Source of the DNA: Streptomyces sp. NBC_01260
GTDB lineage: Bacteria; Actinomycetota; Actinomycetes; Streptomycetales; Streptomycetaceae
DNA length: 64,000 nt
NCBI RefSeq assembly: GCF_036226405.1
Contig: NZ_CP108464.1
Span: forward strand, 2,852,001-2,916,000
Direction: 5' to 3'
Shown here one piece after another: positions 8,205 through 14,615 of the stretch. A program made the translations under genes and the position numbers. Within the stretch, counting starts at the first letter, position 1, and every line of letters starts with the position of its first letter. The notes under the pieces are model-generated. The model was not told the origin of the DNA and did no database searches. It worked only from the letters and a program-made list of their open reading frames with translations.

Positions 8205-8427
8205 TGTAGGGTCTCGCCGCTCGTGGCACAGGCCGTGCGCGTCGACCTGCGGTTCTTCATCTGTCTCAGGTCGATGGCACAGCGGCTCAGTCTCACGCAC
8301 CGTGGCATTTCCTACGGCGTCGGCTGGCCCGCCCAACCCGGCGAGCCGTTGAACTGCGGTTTCTCTGTTCGATGCCGCGTTCGATGCCAAGATCGTGAGA
8401 TTGTGCCGCGGGATTTGAGACCCCACA
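8205..8427. mobile_element. 223-bp mini-element with one left and one right transposon end
   Basis: It opens with TGTAGGGTCTCG and three GTCTC...GTGGCA boxes (8211, 8263, 8290), the same series as in the left end at 8432. It closes with GAGACCCCACA. Read inward from 8427 it gives GTCTCAAAT...GCACAATCTCA, matching the true right end read from 21407 (GTCTCAAAA...GCATAATCTCA). No ORF lies inside. The flanks are GCCCT on the left and GCCG, then the T of the next TGT, on the right: four of five bases alike. It is likely a miniature non-autonomous element or the deletion relic of an earlier insertion. Confidence 0.75.
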
Positions 8428-8431
8428 GCCG

Positions 8432-8537
8432 TGTAGGGTCTCGCGGCACACGGCATAGGGCGTCGCGCTGACCAGCTGTTTCTCAGGTTGTCTCACGCAG
8501 TGGCCGCGGCTCTTGTCTCAGGACCGGTGGCATTTCC
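8432..8537. repeat. Left end of the full element: TnsB-site array
   Basis: TGTAGGGTCTCG at 8432 begins a second left end. Candidate TnsB sites start with GTCTC at 8438, 8490 and 8515; the third ends GTGGCATTTCC, as does the third site of the mini-element (8290-8312). The offsets of the third box from each end (85 and 83 bp) agree, so the two left ends are homologous. Confidence 0.75.
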
Positions 8538-8555
8538 TCACGACGGGTGTGGCGC

Positions 8556-8870
8556 TCATGACGGACGGGCGGCGATGTGCTGGCGGGCGGTCCCCCAGAC
8601 CTCTTCGAATTCCTCGGAGGTGAGCGGCAGCGGGTCGTGCCCCTCCCACTCGGAGACGGGAAGTTCGGCAGTGATCTCGAATCTGCTGTCGTACTCGTCG
8701 AGGCGGCCTGCGTCATGGGCTCGCTGCCATTCTTCGAGGGAGGCAGCCGCAATCGGCGTTAGGTCAGGTCCTTCGAGCTCGATCTGCCGGATCACCCAGC
8801 CTTCGGCATCGACCTCGAAGTAGAACCAGGTGTCTTCCTCATCCCAGTAGCAGCGCATCCATGTGGTCAC
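8556..8870 (-). CDS. Unrecognised small cargo protein
   Basis: A 104-residue acidic, Trp/Glu-rich protein (start GTG 8870, VTTWMRCYWDEEDTWFYFEVD; ATG 8858 is the alternative). It contains GWVIRQIELEGPDLTPIAAASLEEWQRAHDAGRLDEYD and ends LTSEEFEEVWGTARQHIAARPS. The composition is reminiscent of the small acidic immunity or SUKH-like proteins scattered through Streptomyces genomes, but no family can be named. It is divergent, 72 bp away, from the next small cargo gene. A longer frame up to 10349 is antisense shadow of the S1 protein. Confidence 0.6.
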   Translation of the reverse strand: MTTWMRCYWDEEDTWFYFEVDAEGWVIRQIELEGPDLTPIAAASLEEWQRAHDAGRLDEYDSRFEITAELPVSEWEGHDPLPLTSEEFEEVWGTARQHIAARPS

Positions 8871-8942
8871 CAGCCAATGGTCCCAGGCGGTGTTCTGTCC
8901 GCTCACTGAGGCGCTGTCAGAGCCACGGTGGAGGATCACGCC

Positions 8943-9278
8943 ATGCTGATTGCAACCAATGCGGCTGGGCGAGTGACGAAGACGCCCTCGAAGCCAGCAA
9001 TAGGCAGGATGCTGGCGAACCTCCATCGTGGGAACGCGCATCTGATCCTGGAGAACGTGGGGGAGGACATCGAGGGCAGCTGGTACATCCAGGTGCTGCT
9101 GCGCGACGACAACACGTACCAACTCGAGTTCCGGGACGGCGTAGCGGCCGAGCACTATCAGACGCGGACCATCTCCCAGGAGAAGATCCTGACCGCCTTG
9201 CTCGGCTGGGCTGCCGGCAGGACGGACTGGAGAAGCGACTTCATGTGGAACAACATCGGCTCGGAATTCGCGGACTGA
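8943..9278 (+). CDS. Unrecognised 111-residue cargo protein
   Basis: The start is ATG 8943, with GGAGG nine bases upstream; an in-frame GTG lies at 8928. The protein reads MLIATNAAGRVTKTPSKPAI, then ILENVGEDIEGSWYIQVLLRDDNTYQLEFRDG, EEHYQT-like AAEHYQTRTISQEKILTALL and WAAGRTDWRSDFMWNNIG. The mixture of beta-strands and a C-terminal helix resembles small immunity-type proteins, but I do not recognise the family. It has no signal peptide or membrane segment. It lies 69 bp before the S1-domain gene. Confidence 0.65.
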   Translation: MLIATNAAGRVTKTPSKPAIGRMLANLHRGNAHLILENVGEDIEGSWYIQVLLRDDNTYQLEFRDGVAAEHYQTRTISQEKILTALLGWAAGRTDWRSDFMWNNIGSEFAD

Positions 9279-9347
9279 GTGCTTGCCCCCTCGATGCGTA
9301 GTGGCACTGCGCGTTGCCGCGTCCGAACCATGCTGGAAGATGGGGGC

Positions 9348-11237
9348 GTGCTGCCCTACGTCTATCGCGTCACCAAGTACGACCCCGCCGACCGTGATGA
9401 ACACGGCCACTACACCGGCGCCGAGGACACGGTCAGCGACCACGGCCAGGTCGAGGGTGCCTACCTTCAAGCAATCGAGGCGTTCGCCGCGGGCACCGGC
9501 ATCGAGCGCCTGGCGGTGCGCGAGCCGCACCTCCCGGTGCCATTCGTGAACTTCGGGCTGGAGCCACCGATGGACGGCTTCGGGCTGGACGGTGTCTTCC
9601 CGACCGGGCCGGACGGCTTCCACGATGGTGCGGAGGTCTCGGTCGGCACCGCGATGGATCTTGTACGGGTCATGCTGCGCGACGGTGGCGCCTGGTGTCG
9701 GCTGGAGGTGGAGGACACCTTCGCCGTGCACGTGGGCTGGGACCAGTACGTGTACATCGGCAGCAGTCGGCCCTGCGAAACCGCGGTGGCCCGGACCCGC
9801 GCGCTCGGGTTGTTTCCCGAGCGGATCGACGCCTCGCCGTACGACTTCGAAGCCGAGGGCGAAGGTCCCCAGCGGCCGGCCGACGACGAATTCTGGGCTC
9901 AGTTGCGCTGGTCGATGGCGGGGACCAACGCCAGGGTCCTGGAAGAGCAGTCCGCCAACAACTCCGAGCGATGGCACCGCCTCACCCCCGACAACATCGA
10001 CACGATCCGCGCCGGCCTCGCTCCCCGAGCCCGGCTGGCTATCTGGCCGGACCTGTCCTCCGACATCGACGCGGTACTCGCCACGCTCCCCGCCGAGGGC
10101 CACGTCGAGTGTGTCTGGCAGGGCAGAGATGGGCGGATGCACAGCGCCACCGCCGACGAAGACGAGTTCCCGGAGCTGGCCGCCCGTCTCTCCAGCGCTT
10201 CCGCCGCGATGATCCTGTCCATGTACGCCGACGACCGCGTCCCGCTGCTCGCCGCCGTCATGCCCGACAGCGACGGAGTGGTACGCGCCCGCTGGGAGAT
10301 CGACCCCACCCCGAGCACCCGGAAATGGGCCTTCCTCAAGACCCTTCACCGAGGTGAGATCATCACCGGCCGGGTGACCCTGATCGCCGATTTCTTGGTC
10401 ACTTTCGTGGACATCGGCGGCTTCGAAGCGATGATCAATATCCCCGAGCTGTCATGGCGCCCCTTCAACCATCCCTCCGAGGTCATTGCCGTCGGCCAGG
10501 AGATCAGTGCCGAAATTCTCGACGTAGACCCGATCCGCGAACGCGTGTCGCTGTCGCTCAGGGCCCTGCACGAAGATCCGATGCCACTGCTCGCCGGGCA
10601 GGTCGGCCAGACCGTCGTCGGCCGCGTCACCAAGCTCGTGCCGTTCGGCGTGTTCGTACGCATTGAAGAGAAGGAGAACGGCTTCGAGGGGCTGGTGCAC
10701 AACACCGAACTGGGCGACGGGCAACCAGACCATCCACAGTTGGCTGTCAACGTCGGCGACGCACTGCCAGTCAAGATCCTGGACATCGACCCGGCCCAGC
10801 GCCGCATCTCCCTCTCGCACCGGCAAGCTATGCCAGCCGCCCCGGCCGAACGCGATGAAGTGACAGATCAGGGCGTCGGTGCTGCACTCAACGCCGGATG
10901 GGACGGGGTCTACTACCGCGTCCGTGCGGGAACGCTGGAGATGCTCTTCCTCCTCAACCGAGAGGAGACGCTCGACGAGGTGTGCAACGTCGATGTAGAG
11001 GTGCGCCTGCCGGACGGCTCCCGCTGGAGCGCGACGATCTTCACCGTCGCTGAGGTCGAGCGGCTGATGGCCCGGTGGTCCAGCACGGGCGAGGCGTTGA
11101 ATGGCCGGTACTTCCGGTGCTCGGACGGCCTGATCGTCAAAGAGCCCGGGGTCATGCCGATGGCCGAAGTCATTGTTGGTCTGCTCGACAGCGGTGACCT
11201 TCAGCAGGTCCTTCAGCGGCTGGACGATCCCATGTGA
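9348..11237 (+). CDS. Cargo protein with two S1 RNA-binding domains
   Basis: A 629-residue protein. GTG 9348 is chosen because GGAAGA lies seven bases upstream and the encoded VLPYVYRVTKYDPADRD looks like a natural N-terminus; the open frame extends back to 9279. Residues about 1-330 are an uncharacterised region (a YVYRVTKYDP start, AWCRLEVEDTFAVHVGWDQYVYIGS in the middle). Two S1 OB-folds follow: about 335-405 (ITGRVTLIADFLVTFVDIGG ... RERVSLSLRA) and 420-490 (VVGRVTKLVPFGVFVRIEEK ... QRRISLSHRQA). A C-terminal region of about 130 residues follows. It is not ribosomal protein S1. RNA binding is expected; the role as transposon cargo is unknown. Confidence 0.75.
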   Translation: MLPYVYRVTKYDPADRDEHGHYTGAEDTVSDHGQVEGAYLQAIEAFAAGTGIERLAVREPHLPVPFVNFGLEPPMDGFGLDGVFPTGPDGFHDGAEVSVGTAMDLVRVMLRDGGAWCRLEVEDTFAVHVGWDQYVYIGSSRPCETAVARTRALGLFPERIDASPYDFEAEGEGPQRPADDEFWAQLRWSMAGTNARVLEEQSANNSERWHRLTPDNIDTIRAGLAPRARLAIWPDLSSDIDAVLATLPAEGHVECVWQGRDGRMHSATADEDEFPELAARLSSASAAMILSMYADDRVPLLAAVMPDSDGVVRARWEIDPTPSTRKWAFLKTLHRGEIITGRVTLIADFLVTFVDIGGFEAMINIPELSWRPFNHPSEVIAVGQEISAEILDVDPIRERVSLSLRALHEDPMPLLAGQVGQTVVGRVTKLVPFGVFVRIEEKENGFEGLVHNTELGDGQPDHPQLAVNVGDALPVKILDIDPAQRRISLSHRQAMPAAPAERDEVTDQGVGAALNAGWDGVYYRVRAGTLEMLFLLNREETLDEVCNVDVEVRLPDGSRWSATIFTVAEVERLMARWSSTGEALNGRYFRCSDGLIVKEPGVMPMAEVIVGLLDSGDLQQVLQRLDDPM

Positions 11238-11429
11238 TTCGTTCGTCGATTGACCAGCATGTCCCCAGCTCAGGGCATCGATATGAGGTTTGCAGTCTGG
11301 TCGAGCAAGGCTGGGGAGCGGAACTCGGCTGATTCTCAGCCCTGAGCTAGCGCCAGCGGTCACCGCCTGGGCGGCTCGCTGCATACGGTCGACGACGCGA
11401 GTCCTGGCTGCCACATCCGAGGATCTCTG

Positions 11430-11446
11430 GGAGGAGCCGCTCCTCC
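11430..11446. promoter_or_regulatory. 17-bp palindrome before the HEPN-like gene
   Basis: GGAGGAGC-C-GCTCCTCC is a perfect palindrome ending 12 bp before ATG 11459. It could be an operator, or a hairpin hiding its own GGAGGAG Shine-Dalgarno-like arm. The rest of 11238-11429 shows nothing definite. Confidence 0.4.
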
Positions 11447-11458
11447 GCCAGTAGTCTG

Positions 11459-11881
11459 ATGCGATGGTCGACGTGGGGGGTAGGCGAGCTGCGGCGAAGC
11501 CGCGAGCGGCTCGCGAAACAGGGTGAGGCCGCCGAGCAAACGGGGGATGGGGCGAGCAGCGGGTTGCTGCTCTTCTACGCTGCCGAGTGCGGATTGAAGG
11601 CCGAGGTGCTGCGCTGGATTCTGCAGCGTGAGGACACCTCTGCCCTACCCACTGACCTGCGATCGCACAATCTGCGCCGCTTGGCCAAGGCACTGAACCT
11701 TCAGGACCCCGCCCCCGGGCAAGACCCTTTGCGCTGTCGTCGGCACAAGGACAGCAGTTGGATCGAGAGCCATCAGCTGCATGAGGCATGGCGTTATGGT
11801 GCAGAACTGTGCGCAGATCATCAGAAAGCTGCGCTGGAAGCTTTGAAGTCACTGGTGAAGGACGCCAGGAAAGGATCTTGA
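11459..11881 (+). CDS. Small HEPN-like helical protein paired with the KGGVGR ATPase
   Basis: A 140-residue, mostly helical protein. The signature LLLFYAAECGLKAEVL, then RSHNLRRLAKALNL, then IESHQLHEAWRYGAEL and a final helix AALEALKSLVKDA follows the four-helix HEPN plan (Y.AE.GLKA, H.L..L, late Trp/Arg helix). A clear RX4-6H RNase motif is not evident, so it may be a non-catalytic HEPN or a very divergent one. The stop is five bases before the ATG of the large ATPase, so the two form a translationally linked pair. ATG 11459 has no well-placed SD. Confidence 0.65.
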   Translation: MRWSTWGVGELRRSRERLAKQGEAAEQTGDGASSGLLLFYAAECGLKAEVLRWILQREDTSALPTDLRSHNLRRLAKALNLQDPAPGQDPLRCRRHKDSSWIESHQLHEAWRYGAELCADHQKAALEALKSLVKDARKGS

Positions 11882-11886
11882 GCGTT

Positions 11887-14562
11887 ATGGCCGGCAAGCT
11901 CTTCACCTGGGTGGACATCGATTCTCAACTGGCAGAGGCAGCTGCCGAGGGCCAGTGGCCTCAGTGGCTGCTGGAGGTCGACGCCTGGTGGGACGCACTG
12001 GAACTGACAGTTCGCCCAGGTACTGAGAGTGCGGCCGTCCGCGACTGGCTGGACAGCCAATTCGGCCTCGGATCAGCAGCCGAACATGACGCGGGCCTGG
12101 AACTCACCTTGGATCGCCCCACAGCTCACGCCCCTCAGTCGCTACCTGTGCGCTTGGTCGAAGCGAACGATTCCGGAGCGGCCCCACGCCGTCCAAAACT
12201 CAGCGAACGTCGTGTCACCTCGGCGCTGGGGGACGCCCTGCCACGTCCAGAGGACGCACAGTTCGCCGGCGACAAGCAACTCATCGCATTCCACTCCTTC
12301 AAGGGCGGCGTGGGACGCACGTTGCACGCCGTGGCACTGGCTGACTTCCTGGCCTCCCAAGGCCAGCACGTTCTCCTCGTGGACGCAGACCTGGAGGCAC
12401 CCGGCATCACCTGGATGTACCAAGCGCAGGGGGGCCGCTGCGATATCGCGTACGAGGACGTCCTCGCCCTCCTGCACTCTTCCAAGCAGGGTGACCCCAC
12501 GCAGGCAGTGGAAATCGCTGCCGCGTATCTTCCCAACCAGCGTGTGTCGCGCTACCCGGGGCCAGGCCGCGTGACCGTGCTTCCCGTCAGCCGACGTACT
12601 CGGCTCGGCCCGCCGCGCATCGGCCCCACCGACCTGTTGACCGAGGACCGCTCACCCTACTTCCTCAGCGAATCCCTTGCGGCCCTCGCTGTCGCGGCCG
12701 AAGTCGACACCGTCGTACTGGACTTGCGGGCCGGCGCGTCCGAGCTGGCGGCGCCCATCTTGTTGGACCCTCGCGTGACGCGGATCTTCGTCACCACAGT
12801 CAGTAGCCAGTCCCTTCAGGGGACCGAGACCATGATCCGGCAGCTGGGGGCCCAGTCTCCAGCGGTAGCACGAACGGATCCGACTCCCGGCGCGATCGTG
12901 ACGCAGTACCGACCCGACGTCCATGACACCCACGCCGAGGAAGCCCGAACGGGTCTGGCCGCAGCGCTGTCGTCCACCATTGCCATGGCGGCAACCGACG
13001 AGTACACCTCAGAAGATCTTGTGGTGGACGAACAAGTTCTGACCGAGCCGCTGCTGAGCCGATTCCGCGAAGAGCTGCTCGCGCTTCCGCAGAGCTGGGA
13101 CGCGGTCGTGGAAGTCATCCGGCGCTGCGGTCTTCCCGAATTGCTCAGCGAGTTCGCACCCAGCGTCGCCCCGCTAGTACCAACGTCCGCAGACGAGCCG
13201 ACAACTCTGGACGAGCGTCGGCGTTCGCTGGAGAGCACGGCGGGCCGTCTCGTATTCGCTGAGCGACAGGGCATGGACTCCAGTCTCGGCTTCCTCACGA
13301 CCGAGCCGGTACGTCGCCTGATCTCGGACCACAGCACCGACCTTCCGGTATCGGTCGTCGTCGGCGCGAAGGGAGCAGGCAAGACGTTCACGTTCGCCAG
13401 GATGTGCACCGCGGGGACATGGGATGCTTTCGCGCGCGAGAACGGTCAGAACGTCGAACGGACAGCGATGGTCATCCCTGTCCTGGACCCGGCCAACATC
13501 ACGGAGCCGCAACCCGATGCGCTTTCACCGCAGGCGCTGAGAGACCGCGCTGCAGGTGGGCCAGGCGTCACTGCCGATGAAATCCGCAGCCATCTGAACG
13601 CCGGCCTCAGGGACGCGCGGGCCGATGACGCAGAGTTCTGGAAGCAGCGCTGGCTGGAATGCCTGGCGTGGTCAGCCGGTGCGGCCCGTGAGGAATCAGC
13701 TGAAGAATTCCTCATCCAGCGGACCCTAGGCACGTCCGGAGCCTGCCTCTTCGTGATCGACGGCTTGGAGGATTGGCTGGAGTCTCTGGAGGCGGAGCCC
13801 CGGCGCATCGCCCTGCGCACACTGCTGATTGAAGTTCCGGCCTGGCTCCGTCGCCTTCGCAACCGCTCGCTCGGCCTGGTGGTGTTCGTGCGTCAGGACC
13901 TAGTTCGAGCAGCGATCAAGCAGAACCTCGGGCAGTTCCTCGACCGCTACGCCCCCTACGAACTCCGCTGGGACACCGAAGACGCCCTCAGGCTTTCGCT
14001 GTGGATTGCGTCAAGTGCCGACGCTGTAAGGACGCCAGAATCTCCGATCGCAGACATGGCTTTCGACGAGATCGTCCAAGCACTCCTTCCCCTGTGGGGC
14101 GCGAAGCTCGGTACCGAGAATTCACGTGAGGCATGGACAGAACGGTGGGTCCCTGCGGCTCTCGCAGACTTCAATGAACAGATCCAAGCCCGCGACGTCG
14201 TCCGCTTCCTGCGCGAGGCGGCTGCCGCTTCCACTGGTGACGAGCGCTGGCCGGACCGAGTACTGACCCCGGCGGCCATGCGCCACTCACTGGGTGCGTG
14301 CAGCCGTGCGAAGGTGGAGGAGATCAACCAGGAGAATCCTCGCCTCGGAAAGCTCTTGAGGCACATGGCAACCTTCTCGGACTCGGTCAAGATGCCCTTC
14401 GACGCAGCTGACCTGAACCTGATCCCTGATGATGTCGAAGCCCTGGAGCAGTGGGGCGCAATGGCAAGAGACGCCGACGGGCGCTACCGCATGCCTGAAA
14501 TCTACCGACATGCCCTAGGTTTCCGCACACAGGGCAGGGCACGCGTGGTGCGGGGGGTGTGA
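11887..14562 (+). CDS. Two-P-loop ATPase with KGGVGR motif; defence candidate
   Basis: An 891-residue protein starting at MAGKLFTWVDIDSQL (ATG 11887, AAAGGA upstream). Residues 133-200 form a MinD/ParA-like domain with the deviant Walker A FHSFKGGVGRT (139-145) and LLVDADLEAPG: the Lys of KGG is kept but Arg replaces the GK lysine position. LDLRAGASEL and IFVTTVSSQS continue this domain. A second NTPase begins near 490 with a classical Walker A, GAKGAGKT (493-500), and a Walker B, CLFVIDGLEDW (620-630), followed by a helical C-terminus. ParA-like KGGVGR proteins of this kind are seen in conflict-system contexts. With the HEPN-like partner and transposon cargo setting, an abortive-type defence role is inferred, not shown. 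Confidence 0.8.
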   Translation: MAGKLFTWVDIDSQLAEAAAEGQWPQWLLEVDAWWDALELTVRPGTESAAVRDWLDSQFGLGSAAEHDAGLELTLDRPTAHAPQSLPVRLVEANDSGAAPRRPKLSERRVTSALGDALPRPEDAQFAGDKQLIAFHSFKGGVGRTLHAVALADFLASQGQHVLLVDADLEAPGITWMYQAQGGRCDIAYEDVLALLHSSKQGDPTQAVEIAAAYLPNQRVSRYPGPGRVTVLPVSRRTRLGPPRIGPTDLLTEDRSPYFLSESLAALAVAAEVDTVVLDLRAGASELAAPILLDPRVTRIFVTTVSSQSLQGTETMIRQLGAQSPAVARTDPTPGAIVTQYRPDVHDTHAEEARTGLAAALSSTIAMAATDEYTSEDLVVDEQVLTEPLLSRFREELLALPQSWDAVVEVIRRCGLPELLSEFAPSVAPLVPTSADEPTTLDERRRSLESTAGRLVFAERQGMDSSLGFLTTEPVRRLISDHSTDLPVSVVVGAKGAGKTFTFARMCTAGTWDAFARENGQNVERTAMVIPVLDPANITEPQPDALSPQALRDRAAGGPGVTADEIRSHLNAGLRDARADDAEFWKQRWLECLAWSAGAAREESAEEFLIQRTLGTSGACLFVIDGLEDWLESLEAEPRRIALRTLLIEVPAWLRRLRNRSLGLVVFVRQDLVRAAIKQNLGQFLDRYAPYELRWDTEDALRLSLWIASSADAVRTPESPIADMAFDEIVQALLPLWGAKLGTENSREAWTERWVPAALADFNEQIQARDVVRFLREAAAASTGDERWPDRVLTPAAMRHSLGACSRAKVEEINQENPRLGKLLRHMATFSDSVKMPFDAADLNLIPDDVEALEQWGAMARDADGRYRMPEIYRHALGFRTQGRARVVRGV

Positions 14563-14615
14563 AGCCCAGAAGCCCGTTCGCTCCTGGCGACGGCGCTTGC
14601 CGAAGGACATCGGTG

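Noticed and set aside
8556..10349. 597-residue minus-strand frame over the cargo
   Set aside because: Only the last 104 residues have independent support; the rest is antisense to the S1-domain gene.
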